A DNA stretch of 64,000 nt from Paenibacillus sp. BJ-4 (GCF_020404765.1 NZ_JAIVEM010000004.1:34344-98343); one strand, 5' to 3'; positions 42,345 through 50,804 are shown, counted from the stretch's first letter. Notes: generated from the sequence alone by a model not told the origin. Numbers and translations are program-made.

Positions 42345-44330
42345 TTATGAACGCAGCAAGCGCAAGCCGTTCAAAATAACAAGTATTGTGCTGCCCTCAT
42401 GCCCAATAACACCAAATGGCAGGGCTATATCTTTCGCAAAGTTGCTAACCACAAGCAGCAAGATGACACTTACGGCGAAGATCATATTTTGTTTGACCAC
42501 CCGCTGCGCCTTGCGCGCCAGCGCTATCGTCGGAGCAATCTCTTCAATTCCGTCGTTCATCAGCACGACGTCTGCAACCTCCAGCGCAGCTCCGCTGCCG
42601 TGCATGCCCATGCCTAGTCCGACGGTTGCTGCGGTCAACGCCGGAGCATCATTTACACCGTCGCCAACCATGACGACATGCCCGTATTGCTCCCGCAGCA
42701 TGCGAATATGGCTGACTTTGTCCTCCGGCATCAAGCCGGCATATACGGCGTCGACTCCGGCCTGCGCCGCGATCACGGCGGCGGTTTCTGGTCGGTCTCC
42801 GGTCAGCATGACGACCCGGATGCCCTGTGTCTGCAGGCGTTTCACGGACTCCTGCGCCTGTGGACGCAGCTCGTCACGCAGTGCCAGCATCCCGGCAATC
42901 CGGTCATCTGCGAGGATGATGGATACGGTTTTGCCCTCAGCCTCCAGTTGGGCGCGAGTCTCTATCCACTCCGGCTCTGCCAGAGGACTAGATCCATCCA
43001 GCACATTTGTGCGACCGATTTTCCACTTCACCCCACCGATGATTCCCTCCATCCCCCATCCGGTGATTGCCTGCACCTGCTCGGCTGCGAGAGGCTCTCT
43101 CGATCCGAACTCGACTTCCGCTTTGGCTACAATCGCCCGGGCCAGCGGATGCAAAGAATAGCTTTCGATCGTGGCGACAATGTGCACAAGCTCATCCGTA
43201 TCGTAGTCTGAGGCGGTAACCCAATCGGTGACGACAGGTGTTCCCATCGTTAACGTGCCTGTTTTGTCAAAAGCAACAACAGAAGTCAATGCCATATTTT
43301 CCACATGCGCGCCACCTTTAAACAGGATACCCCGGCGAGCACGGTTGGAAATGGCCGACAGCATCACTGGCATGATGGAAGACACGAGAGCACATGGCGA
43401 GGCAACGACGAGAAACACCATCGCCTTGTAAAAGGCTGCTGCCCACGTCCAGCCTAATACGATGGGCGCACCTGCAATGACAATCAGCGTGACAACAACA
43501 ACAATACGTGCATACACCGACTCGAACGTTTTGATAAACCGCTGGGAATCGGGAACCTCGGTCTGGGCTTCTTCTACCATACGAATGATTTTTGAAAATA
43601 AAGTGTCTTCGGAGGACTGGCTAACCTCTACGTACAGCACACCTTCCCCGTTAATGGTGCCCGCATATACCTCGTCACCCGCCACCTTATTCACCGGAAC
43701 GGATTCTCCGGTAATGGACGCCTGATTCACCGCCGACATGCCCTTGGAAATTCGGCCGTCTGCCGGAATCAGTTCACCCGGCTTCACCAGCAGCAGGTCA
43801 CCTGGCAGCAGCTGCTCAATGCCGACAGTTTCTGTCCCCTCGGGAGACAAACGCAAAGCCGTCTCCGGCTTCAACGCCATAAGCTCGGAAATATCCTTGC
43901 TGCTGCGCTCGGTTGTATAGCTCTCCAACGCACCGCTGAGTGCAAAAATGAAAATCAGCATGGCTCCTTCATTCCAATAGCCAATGGTCGCAGCTCCCAG
44001 AGACGCTGCAATCATAAGCAGATTAACATCCAGATCACGTTCTCGGATCAGTGTTTCGATCCCTTCTCTGGCCTTGGACCATCCCCCCAGAGCATAGGAC
44101 ACCACATACAAGATGACCGATAGCCATTGCGACCAATGCGAGATGCCCCATGCCATCAGCATCAGCATTCCGCTGCCCAGGGCAGCCTGCATCTCCTTGT
44201 TTTTCAGCATGCTTTTGAGCTGAAACTGTGGTTTGCGATTCGGGCCGGGTCGTCCGCTGCCACTGTTTTTTGAACGTATCTGATTAGAAGGAGATAATGT
44301 CTTTTGAAGTTGTTGAACAGCTTGCATCAT
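42345..44330 (-). CDS. pfeT: P1B4-type heavy-metal ATPase, PfeT-like Fe(II) exporter
   Basis: 661 residues from ATG 44330 (AAAGGAACGTGAC); a longer in-frame start would lie upstream of the control sites. There is no N-terminal CxxC metal domain. The intramembrane motif is SPC (VASPCALVSS) instead of CPC, and the last span carries HEGST (VIGHEGSTILVILNG). SPC plus HEG defines the P1B4 class, which includes B. subtilis PfeT and Listeria FrvA, exporters of Fe(II)/Co(II). The phosphorylation site DKTGTLT, TGDRPETA and GDGVNDAPALT are intact. Fur/PerR-like boxes upstream fit an iron or peroxide response. Confidence 0.88.
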   Translation of the reverse strand: MMQAVQQLQKTLSPSNQIRSKNSGSGRPGPNRKPQFQLKSMLKNKEMQAALGSGMLMLMAWGISHWSQWLSVILYVVSYALGGWSKAREGIETLIRERDLDVNLLMIAASLGAATIGYWNEGAMLIFIFALSGALESYTTERSSKDISELMALKPETALRLSPEGTETVGIEQLLPGDLLLVKPGELIPADGRISKGMSAVNQASITGESVPVNKVAGDEVYAGTINGEGVLYVEVSQSSEDTLFSKIIRMVEEAQTEVPDSQRFIKTFESVYARIVVVVTLIVIAGAPIVLGWTWAAAFYKAMVFLVVASPCALVSSIMPVMLSAISNRARRGILFKGGAHVENMALTSVVAFDKTGTLTMGTPVVTDWVTASDYDTDELVHIVATIESYSLHPLARAIVAKAEVEFGSREPLAAEQVQAITGWGMEGIIGGVKWKIGRTNVLDGSSPLAEPEWIETRAQLEAEGKTVSIILADDRIAGMLALRDELRPQAQESVKRLQTQGIRVVMLTGDRPETAAVIAAQAGVDAVYAGLMPEDKVSHIRMLREQYGHVVMVGDGVNDAPALTAATVGLGMGMHGSGAALEVADVVLMNDGIEEIAPTIALARKAQRVVKQNMIFAVSVILLLVVSNFAKDIALPFGVIGHEGSTILVILNGLRLLRS

Positions 44331-44373
44331 GTCACGTTCCTTTCCATATTTGTTATTTGTGCCTGCATCCCAT

Positions 44374-44390
44374 TGAGAATGATATCCATT
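44374..44390. promoter_or_regulatory. Second, weaker Fur/PerR-like box before pfeT
   Basis: TGAGAATGATATCCATT lies 44 bases before the start codon, in the transcribed leader. It matches the left part of the stronger box at 44451-44470. Confidence 0.45.
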
Positions 44391-44410
44391 GTTAAGGGCC
44401 TTAAAATAGC

Positions 44411-44443
44411 ACATGCTGCTTCGGGAGGCCCGAAGCAGCATGT
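44411..44443 (-). repeat. Perfect 15-bp hairpin in the pfeT leader
   Basis: ACATGCTGCTTCGGG (44411-44425) pairs perfectly with CCCGAAGCAGCATGT (44429-44443) around a three-base loop. In the direction of pfeT it is followed by GCTATTTTAAGG, a weak T tract. It lies between the two Fur/PerR-like boxes and may be an attenuator. Confidence 0.75.
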
Positions 44444-44450
44444 TTGGCAA

Positions 44451-44470
44451 TGAGAATGATAATCATTTTT
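44451..44470. promoter_or_regulatory. Strong Fur/PerR-like box before pfeT
   Basis: TGAGAATGATAATCATTTTT contains a near-perfect 7-1-7 palindrome (TGAGAAT-G-ATAATCA) and matches 15 of 19 Fur-box positions. PerR boxes overlap this consensus, so the factor cannot be told apart by eye. Confidence 0.7.
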
Positions 44471-44511
44471 GCATTAATACAATTATTTTGGTTTGGTGAA
44501 ACTTTTGCTTT

Positions 44512-44540
44512 ATTATATACTCTTCTTTTCTTGTTGTAAA
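44512..44540 (-). promoter_or_regulatory. Candidate pfeT promoter
   Basis: Leftward -35 TTTACA (44540-44535), 17-base spacer, -10 TATAAT (44517-44512). It would place the strong Fur/PerR-like box about 35-55 bases into the transcript, where a bound repressor could act as a roadblock. The rest of 44331-44673 has no gene. Confidence 0.55.
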
Positions 44541-44555
44541 CCCGCAATAGCCCCA

Positions 44556-44600
44556 ATTAAAAAGGATACCCGCGAAGACAATGCGGGTACCCTTTTTAAT
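44556..44600. terminator. Intrinsic terminator of the PPDK-like gene
   Basis: TTAAAAAGGATACCCGC pairs with GCGGGTACCCTTTTTAA, with one mismatch. Confidence 0.85.
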
Positions 44601-44673
44601 TTGAAGCAATCAGCATATGAGATTTATTGTTACCTTCATGCTCTGGCTCTTACAGTAGATATTGCTGTGCGTG

Positions 44674-46110
44674 CTAGTGTAAAGCGTCAGAGTTATGTTG
44701 TTGCTGCTCTGCATATTGCAGTAGTCCATAACGTGCAGCCGCCAGACGTGCAATGGAGACTGCTTCGCCTGGACAAATGACCCCCGTCAGACCGCTTCCC
44801 CAAATCGCATTCCCATCCAGAGACTGGCGAATTTCATCTAACGCCACCCAGATGGAAAGCTCTGGCTTTACACGCCGAATAGCATCTGTTATGCATTTTA
44901 TCGCAGCATCAGCATTCATATGACCATGAGCGCAAGCTGGATTTAGCTGGTCCTCGGTCTCACTGCTATCGATTGGAATCGGTGCGACATTCAAAATCAT
45001 CATATCGGCAAAACGTGCCATATCTGCGGCTTGAGTCGCCTGCTTGATCTGTTTCGCTTTCACTTCTGGCATATTATTGGCACTGGCGAACTCCCCGGAA
45101 CGTACCGCCTGCCCATTCCATGATTGGCTTACGTCAGGCGTTAAAGGCGCATCAACCGTCAAAAGCACGCCTACCCGATATGGAATGCACCGCAAACGTC
45201 CACATAAGGTTTGCTCCGCCACACCATCAATCCAGTCTCGGGTTGCCCGGAATTGATTAGCATCAGCCGGATTGCGTACCATAATCTCCAGCTGTGGTTC
45301 TCCCCCTTGTCGTACGCTTCGCAACGCTGCACGCAGCAATGCCTCCAATTGCATATCCTGCAGGCTTGCAATCCCCACTACGTTGCTTTGTTCGATCAGG
45401 GCTATCGTGAGCGGTGATCCGTCGAGAGATTCGAACAAGCCTTCATACTCTGTTTCGAGCAGACCGATGATTCGCCGGGACAAATGCTCACACAATCCAG
45501 GCAAGCCAGAAGCCTGGTTAAAGCTTTTGTAAACGTCTGATGCACAAGCGCCGGGAATAAGGATGGGATTCGGCTCCCCGTCAGGGACATGAACCATCTG
45601 CCCAGACTCTGCGGCATCCAGATAGGCATAGCATAATTCCGCTACACGACTAGACGTCTGTGACAAAGGACCGCGCAGAAGGCTGTAGCCGTCAAGACTT
45701 CCTACTTCTAGTCTGGATGCTGGCTCTGTACCTATACGACTGACATTGGCAGGAGCATCCGCATAAATTCGTATAGGTGTGCGCCTGTATTCATCGCTCC
45801 ATTTTAATAGTGCATCTATCGCTTCCCTGCCATAGGTGTTACCCTTATTCAGCGTTATTTCTTCAAGTAACTCCGGGTTCGCAGCCAGCAATGCCTCCTC
45901 CCGACTGATTAGGCCCTGATCGGCTAAATTGACCAGCCAGTTCAGCGGATCTTCCTCCTGCGAAGCAGATATTTCATTGTACCCTGTCATAAACGAATTG
46001 ATAATCAACCTTCGTGCAGCAGCCTTGCTGCCCGGCTCTTGATCTTTGCGATCCCGGCTGTTTTGACTATCCAACAGCTCTGCGAATACATGCATCAGTT
46101 TAGCCTCCAT
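44674..46110 (-). CDS. Orphan divergent homologue of pyruvate phosphate dikinase PEP-binding region
   Basis: 478 residues, ATG at 46110 behind AAAGGATGG. The segment PLNWLVNLADQGLISREEALLAANPELLEE is the helical pattern found in the middle of pyruvate phosphate dikinase. The C-terminus (WGSGLTGVICPGEAVSIARLAAARYGLLQYAE) matches the end of the PEP-binding TIM barrel (usual form ...VPIARLAAAQA). The ATP-grasp domain and the swivelling phospho-His domain are missing, no GGxxSHA motif is seen, and the usual ExH/R metal-site motifs are not recognisable. A normal PPDK has about 880 residues. It could be a regulatory or novel barrel enzyme; catalysis is doubtful. It is a stand-alone gene with its own terminator. 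Confidence 0.6.
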   Translation of the reverse strand: MEAKLMHVFAELLDSQNSRDRKDQEPGSKAAARRLIINSFMTGYNEISASQEEDPLNWLVNLADQGLISREEALLAANPELLEEITLNKGNTYGREAIDALLKWSDEYRRTPIRIYADAPANVSRIGTEPASRLEVGSLDGYSLLRGPLSQTSSRVAELCYAYLDAAESGQMVHVPDGEPNPILIPGACASDVYKSFNQASGLPGLCEHLSRRIIGLLETEYEGLFESLDGSPLTIALIEQSNVVGIASLQDMQLEALLRAALRSVRQGGEPQLEIMVRNPADANQFRATRDWIDGVAEQTLCGRLRCIPYRVGVLLTVDAPLTPDVSQSWNGQAVRSGEFASANNMPEVKAKQIKQATQAADMARFADMMILNVAPIPIDSSETEDQLNPACAHGHMNADAAIKCITDAIRRVKPELSIWVALDEIRQSLDGNAIWGSGLTGVICPGEAVSIARLAAARYGLLQYAEQQQHNSDALH

Positions 46111-46352
46111 GCTACTAATCCATCCTTTCTTCCATCAGCAAGTTGGCACACACAAATTCGAGTATACCACCCAAAAAGAGAGCGCTTACTCATTAATGGT
46201 CAAGCCAATTTCACATGGACCTTACCTGTAAAGTCCCTACCTTAACGTATTAGGTACACCCTGCATTTATACATCTCTACACAACGATCAAAAATCATAA
46301 AATACCCTCCATTACTGCCGACAGCAAGTTCCATCCGAAACGTGCTGGTTAT

Positions 46353-46418
46353 AAAAGAACACCTCCGGGTTTCACAGGATGCATACATCCAATGTTCGTC
46401 CGGAAGTGTTCATTTTTT
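46353..46418. terminator. Intrinsic terminator of the cadA-like gene
   Basis: GAACACCTCCGG (46357-46368) pairs with CCGGAAGTGTTC (46400-46411), with an inner GGATG/CATCC stem; T runs on both sides. The remaining part of 46111-46429 holds only a weak cre-like AGAGAGCGCTTACT (46177-46190) in front of the PPDK-like gene. Confidence 0.75.
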
Positions 46419-46429
46419 ACTCGTAAGTT

Positions 46430-48859
46430 TTATTCATAAGAGCGGGCCTTCAATACACGCATCACATTCAATACGGCCAGCAGTGTTACACCTACATCGG
46501 AAAATACAGCCTCCCACATGGTAGCAATACCAAACGCGCCCAACGTGAGAAATACCGCTTTGACACCCAACGCAAATATAATATTTTGCCATACGATACG
46601 ACGCGTACGCTTGGCGATATGAATCGCCGTAACCAATCTTGAGGGCTCATCGTTCATGATTACGATATCTGCTGCTTCAATCGCAGCATCCGAACCCAAA
46701 CCGCCCATCGCTACACCTACGTCTGCCAGTGCCAGCACAGGGGTATCATTAATCCCATCGCCCACAAATAAAACCTTGTCACTCGTTTTCTTAGTTGCAG
46801 ACAGCTGCTCAATCGCTTCGGCTTTATGCTGAGGCAACAGCTCTGCCCGTACTTCATCCAGACCCAGCTGGCGTCCTACAGCCTCAGCAACCGTCCGATT
46901 ATCACCCGTTAGCATGATGGTTTTCACCACACCCAACTTTTTCAGCGAAGCAATCGTCTTCGCCGCGTCCTCCTTGACCTCATCCGAGATCAGAATGCAT
47001 CCGGCATAAACTTTATCTACAGCTACATGAACGACCGTTCCTTCATCCAACGTCCCTGCCTGCTGTGCTGCGTCAAAAGCAACATGCTCCCGCTCCATCA
47101 GCTTCGCATTTCCGGCCAACACCAGACGACCATCAATCTGTGCTTGAATTCCGTGACCGGATATTTCACTATATTGCTGAACCCGCTCTGTCAGAAGCTC
47201 TTTGCCATAGGATTCACGCAGAGATGCTGCGATAGGATGCGTGGAGTGTAGCTCCGCCAATGCGGCGGTTTCCAGCAGACTTTCCTTCGTAAAGGCTTCG
47301 GCAGGATAAATCCCTGTTACGCGGAAAACACCTTTGGTGAGCGTACCTGTTTTATCAAAAACAGCGTATTTTACATCATTCAGAGCCTCAAGATAGTTCC
47401 CGCCCTTGATCAGCACACCTGAACGTGACGCTGCCCCGATTCCGCCAAAGAAACCCAGCGGAATAGATACCACCAGCGCACATGGACAAGAAATGACGAG
47501 GAAAACAAGCGCGCGGTATATCCAATCAGCAAACTGTGCACCCGGAACGACAAGCGGTGGAACGACCGCCAGCAGCAGCGCGACGATAACCACAACAGGG
47601 GTGTAGTATCTGGAAAACTTGGTGATAAATTTTTCAGTCGGCGCTTTCTTGGCGCTCGCATTTTGCACAAGCTCCAAAATTTTAGAGACTGCGGATTCGC
47701 CAAATTCCTTGCCGACCTCTACAGTCAAAAGTCCGTTCGTATTTATAAATCCGCTCAATACACTGCTTCCCGGCTCAACGGTGCGAGGCACAGATTCACC
47801 TGTCAACGCCGAGGTATCCACATGCGATTCACCGTCTACAACCTTACCATCCAGCGGAATCTTCTCGCCCGGCTTAATCACGATCAAATCACCTATGCGC
47901 ACGTCCTCTGGCGAAACCCTCTGCACAGAGTCAGCCGTCTTCAGGTTGGCATAGTCCGGTCGAATATCCATCAGATCACCGATGGATTTGCGCGAACGGT
48001 TGACAGCAACGCCTTGGAACAGCTCTCCGATCTGATAAAAAAACATGACGGCTACGCCCTCAGGGTATTCTCCAATCGCAAATGCACCTACCGTAGCCAG
48101 TGTCATCAGGAAGTATTCGTCAAAGGCCATTCCCCGCACCAGACTGCGCGCAGCCTGTAGGACAACATCACCGCCAACGATGATATATGCCAGCAAGAAC
48201 AGAGCCAGCTTGCCCACACCCTCCACGGGCAACCACCAGGCAACAGCAGCAATGACTGCACCGGCAGCCAAGCGTGCAATCATAGGGCGCATACCTTCAG
48301 TCCCATGATCATGTGTATGCCCGGCGTGGCTGTCATCTCCATGCGAATGAGAATGAGAATGGGTGGCGTGACTATGACCATCCGTTGTGTGGTGGTCATG
48401 AGGCGCGTGTGCACGTTTACCATCTGCATGATCGTCATGGTCATGCCCGTCGCGCACATGAGCTTCCTCGCCATGTACCTCATGGCTGTGATGATGACCA
48501 GCATGCGAGTGAGGATGATCAGCATGCTCATGACCACCACATGCGCAGTCCTCTGTGCTGCCTGCCTGCACTGTGCCAACTTCACTTCGGCTGTCTTCAC
48601 GCAAGCGTCCCCGGGCATTTTTGACAATCATCCGAATGTGAGGCTCCAGTCTGTGAACCTTGCGTTCCGTTTGACGAAGAACCTCTTCTTCTTGGTCCGG
48701 GCTTGCGGTCATCGTCAATGTTTTCGTAACAAAATTGACCGAGCAATCAAGAACACCTTCTATTTTACTGACTCCATTTTCAATCTTTAGAGCACAGTTG
48801 GCGCAATCCAAGCCTTCCAAAACCCATTCGTGACGTTCCGTTCTTTTCAGAGCATCCAT
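46430..48859 (-). CDS. cadA: Zn/Cd-exporting P1B-type ATPase with His-rich insert
   Basis: 809 residues, ATG 48859 behind TAGGAGGCCAATGAT. An HMA domain with GLDCANCALKIE (about 15-75) is followed by a linker (about 105-190) with about 28 His in Asp-His and Ser-His repeats. The membrane core has VISCPCALVVSIP (CPC), DKTGTLTKG, GDNRTVAEA and GDGINDTPVLALADVG. CPC plus this HMA type is that of Zn(II)/Cd(II)/Pb(II) exporters (CadA/ZntA). Downstream in order of transcription from the ArsR-family sensor gene; a TATATGA-type palindrome overlies its own leader. Confidence 0.9.
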   Translation of the reverse strand: MDALKRTERHEWVLEGLDCANCALKIENGVSKIEGVLDCSVNFVTKTLTMTASPDQEEEVLRQTERKVHRLEPHIRMIVKNARGRLREDSRSEVGTVQAGSTEDCACGGHEHADHPHSHAGHHHSHEVHGEEAHVRDGHDHDDHADGKRAHAPHDHHTTDGHSHATHSHSHSHGDDSHAGHTHDHGTEGMRPMIARLAAGAVIAAVAWWLPVEGVGKLALFLLAYIIVGGDVVLQAARSLVRGMAFDEYFLMTLATVGAFAIGEYPEGVAVMFFYQIGELFQGVAVNRSRKSIGDLMDIRPDYANLKTADSVQRVSPEDVRIGDLIVIKPGEKIPLDGKVVDGESHVDTSALTGESVPRTVEPGSSVLSGFINTNGLLTVEVGKEFGESAVSKILELVQNASAKKAPTEKFITKFSRYYTPVVVIVALLLAVVPPLVVPGAQFADWIYRALVFLVISCPCALVVSIPLGFFGGIGAASRSGVLIKGGNYLEALNDVKYAVFDKTGTLTKGVFRVTGIYPAEAFTKESLLETAALAELHSTHPIAASLRESYGKELLTERVQQYSEISGHGIQAQIDGRLVLAGNAKLMEREHVAFDAAQQAGTLDEGTVVHVAVDKVYAGCILISDEVKEDAAKTIASLKKLGVVKTIMLTGDNRTVAEAVGRQLGLDEVRAELLPQHKAEAIEQLSATKKTSDKVLFVGDGINDTPVLALADVGVAMGGLGSDAAIEAADIVIMNDEPSRLVTAIHIAKRTRRIVWQNIIFALGVKAVFLTLGAFGIATMWEAVFSDVGVTLLAVLNVMRVLKARSYE

Positions 48860-48880
48860 ATCATTGGCCTCCTAATAGCT

Positions 48881-48904
48881 ATATATGAGCAATTATTCAT
48901 ATAT
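48881..48904. promoter_or_regulatory. ArsR/SmtB-type operator in front of cadA
   Basis: ATATATGA (48881-48888) and TCATATAT (48897-48904) form an inverted repeat with an eight-base spacer. This is the layout of CzrA/CadC/SmtB operators, placed between the -10 and the ribosome site. Confidence 0.7.
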
Positions 48905-48918
48905 TATTTGTTAAGGCC

Positions 48919-48948
48919 ATTATATTCAGAATTAGGGGCAGAAGTCAA
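48919..48948 (-). promoter_or_regulatory. cadA promoter
   Basis: Leftward -35 TTGACT (48948-48943), 18-base spacer, -10 TATAAT (48924-48919). Confidence 0.7.
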
Positions 48949-48998
48949 TGATCATAGCCCCTTTTTACCAAAAAAATCATTTTCAACGGACAAGCACC

Positions 48999-49024
48999 AA
49001 AAGAGCGCCAATCCCTTGGCGCCC
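48999..49024 (-). terminator. Terminator after the ArsR-family gene
   Basis: GCGCCAA (49005-49011) pairs with TTGGCGC (49016-49022), then CTCTTTTGG leftward. It separates the sensor gene from cadA, which has its own promoter. Confidence 0.7.
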
Positions 49025-49046
49025 TGCTGTTTGTTTATCCATAAAA

Positions 49047-49415
49047 CTATTGATGTGAAATGTGCTGGTGGGTTTGCAAAAAGATCTGCTCCACATGATT
49101 ATCATCCAGCGAATAAAACACCGTCTTGCCTTCCTTGCGCCGTTTGACAATACGCAGGTTGCGTAAGTAACGAAGCTGATGGGATACCGCAGATTGGCCC
49201 ATGTTCAACACCTGAGTCAGATCATGAACACACAGTTCCTTTTGAGCCAGGGCGTATATTAGCTTGATCCGTGTCGGATCACCCAGTGCTTTGAACAGCT
49301 CCGACATTTTGTATGCGATGGAATCCTCAACAAGGGAAGATTTTATGCGCTCAATTTCTTGGTCTGAACCGTGACAAGCCGGCTCGCAATCCAAAGCTTC
49401 CGTTTCAGAATTCAT
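49047..49415 (-). CDS. ArsR/SmtB-family metal sensor repressor (CadC/CzrA-like)
   Basis: About 122 residues; the ATG at 49415 lies six bases after GGGGTG, and another ATG three bases earlier is possible. N-terminal ALDCEPACH adds Cys ligands as in CadC. Winged helix: ALGDPTRIKLIYALAQKELCVHDLTQVLNMGQSAVSHQLRYLRNLRIVKRRKEGKTVFYSLDD. The last helix holds DDNHVEQIFLQTHQHISH, the Asp-His...His-His alpha-5 zinc site of SmtB/CzrA. It therefore may carry both an alpha-3N and an alpha-5 site. It should release DNA on Zn/Cd binding and allow cadA expression. Confidence 0.88.
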   Translation of the reverse strand: MNSETEALDCEPACHGSDQEIERIKSSLVEDSIAYKMSELFKALGDPTRIKLIYALAQKELCVHDLTQVLNMGQSAVSHQLRYLRNLRIVKRRKEGKTVFYSLDDNHVEQIFLQTHQHISHQ

Positions 49416-49450
49416 CATTTTCACCCCATGTGTTTCGACTTGATGCTCCT

Positions 49451-49479
49451 ATTATAGCAAATTCGTAGAATTTACGAAT
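49451..49479 (-). promoter_or_regulatory. Promoter -10 and autoregulatory palindrome of the sensor gene
   Basis: -10 TATAAT at 49456-49451. ATTCGTA (49461-49467) and TACGAAT (49473-49479) form a perfect seven-base inverted repeat over the spacer and -35 region. Its sequence differs from the TATATGA-type operator before cadA. Confidence 0.65.
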
Positions 49480-49521
49480 AGCTTATATTACAGCTTGCCC
49501 TGTAACAGAGAAATTTCAAGC

Positions 49522-50643
49522 TTAATTCAACGATTTCAAAACTTCATCACTGTAAGGGATAATTTCATCTATCTGTTGATCCCGCAGCTTGACCGCAAAC
49601 GCCGGGTCTACCAGTAAAGCCCGTCCAACCGCGATCAGATCAACCTCTTCTCGCTCTACTAGCCCAACAAGCTGTTCTAGTCTCGCCTCAACGCTATTTG
49701 ATTTATTGCTCTCACTATGGTGAGATTCCAGCTCACTCAAAAACGCCTTCTCCAAGCCAATGGAGCCTACAGTAATAACGGGCTTGCCTGTTAGCTTTTT
49801 GGTCCAAGCTGCTAAAGTTAAATCAGAACCTTCAAACTCAGGTTCCCAGAAACGGCGGCTTGAGCAGTGGAATACATCCACCCCGGCCTTCACCAATGGA
49901 GCCAAAAACTGTTCAAGTTCCTGCGGTGTCTGTGCCAATTTTTCTCCATAATGGTACATCTTCCACTGAGAAAATCGCAGTACAATTGGAAAATCCGGGC
50001 CCACTGCACGGCGGCAGGCCTCAATGACCTCTACCGCAAACCGAGTACGCTGGACCAAATTGCCTCCGTATTGATCTGTACGCTTATTCGTTTTGTCCCA
50101 GAAAAACTGATCAATTAAATAGCCGTGTGCTCCATGAAGCTCAATGCCGTCGAAGCCGACCCGCTTTGCATCCGCTGCGGCCTGGGCATAGGCTGCGATA
50201 ATATCAGCAATCTCGGTCTCGGTCAACGGCTCAACTACCTTTTCACCGGCAGGAGAAATACCGGACGGGCCGACAGGCAATGCCTCGGGATTCGGTTGGT
50301 TATCCGCGCCTATTTGGCGAGCTGTACCCACATGCCAGAGCTGCGGTATAATCTTGCCACCTGCCGCATGAACCTCCTGGACAACCTTCGCCCATCCCTT
50401 CAAGCCTTCACCATAAAAATTAGGAATACTCGTGTGCTCCACGGCTGAGGGATGATTAATTGCGGTTCCTTCGGTAATAATCAAGCCCACTGCATTCTCC
50501 GCACGATGACGATAATACGCAGCAACTTCAGAGCCCGGAATACCTTGAGGGGAAAAATTCCGTGTCATTGGAGCCATAACAATCCGATTGGGAAGAGATA
50601 AATTACCTGCAGTAAAAGGCGCAAACAGTAATTCGGTATTCAT
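49522..50643 (-). CDS. Old Yellow Enzyme-family NADH:flavin oxidoreductase
   Basis: 373 residues. FMN TIM barrel: LFAPFTAGNLSLPNRIVMAPMTRNFSPQGIPGSEVAAYYRHRA at the start, substrate-side pair in GFDGIELHGAHGYLIDQFFWDKTNKRTDQYGG, and VDLIAVGRALLVDPAFAVKLR at the end. Such NemA-like enzymes reduce activated C=C bonds, quinones or nitro compounds with NAD(P)H. The acidic-polar insert SELESHHSESNKSNSVEARLEQ (about 300-320) is additional. Single gene with ribosome site GTGGAGGAACAAGTTA. Confidence 0.88.
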   Translation of the reverse strand: MNTELLFAPFTAGNLSLPNRIVMAPMTRNFSPQGIPGSEVAAYYRHRAENAVGLIITEGTAINHPSAVEHTSIPNFYGEGLKGWAKVVQEVHAAGGKIIPQLWHVGTARQIGADNQPNPEALPVGPSGISPAGEKVVEPLTETEIADIIAAYAQAAADAKRVGFDGIELHGAHGYLIDQFFWDKTNKRTDQYGGNLVQRTRFAVEVIEACRRAVGPDFPIVLRFSQWKMYHYGEKLAQTPQELEQFLAPLVKAGVDVFHCSSRRFWEPEFEGSDLTLAAWTKKLTGKPVITVGSIGLEKAFLSELESHHSESNKSNSVEARLEQLVGLVEREEVDLIAVGRALLVDPAFAVKLRDQQIDEIIPYSDEVLKSLN

Positions 50644-50769
50644 TAACTTGTTCCTCCACTCTCAACTAGTATTATCGTTTTTACTCTTCTGCTATACAAT
50701 TCCATTCTACACATATGTAAACTTGAGTTCAAGAAGCCACAGTTAATTTTTCCAACATATTCTATACAC

Positions 50770-50804
50770 AAAAAAGGGATCGGCTTTAAGCCGATCCCTC
50801 TTTT
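50770..50804. terminator. Intrinsic terminator of the qox operon
   Basis: AAAAAAGGGATCGGC pairs with GCCGATCCCTCTTTT around a short TTTAA loop; T run leftward. Confidence 0.88.

Noticed and set aside
42345..44330. Calling the P-type ATPase a zinc uptake or cadmium pump
   Set aside because: SPC and HEGST motifs place it in the P1B4 class; CadA-type pumps have CPC, as seen in the other ATPase at 46430-48859.
48313..48624. His-rich frames on the strand opposite cadA
   Set aside because: They arise from the GAT/CAT-rich low-complexity DNA of the His linker; no ribosome site.
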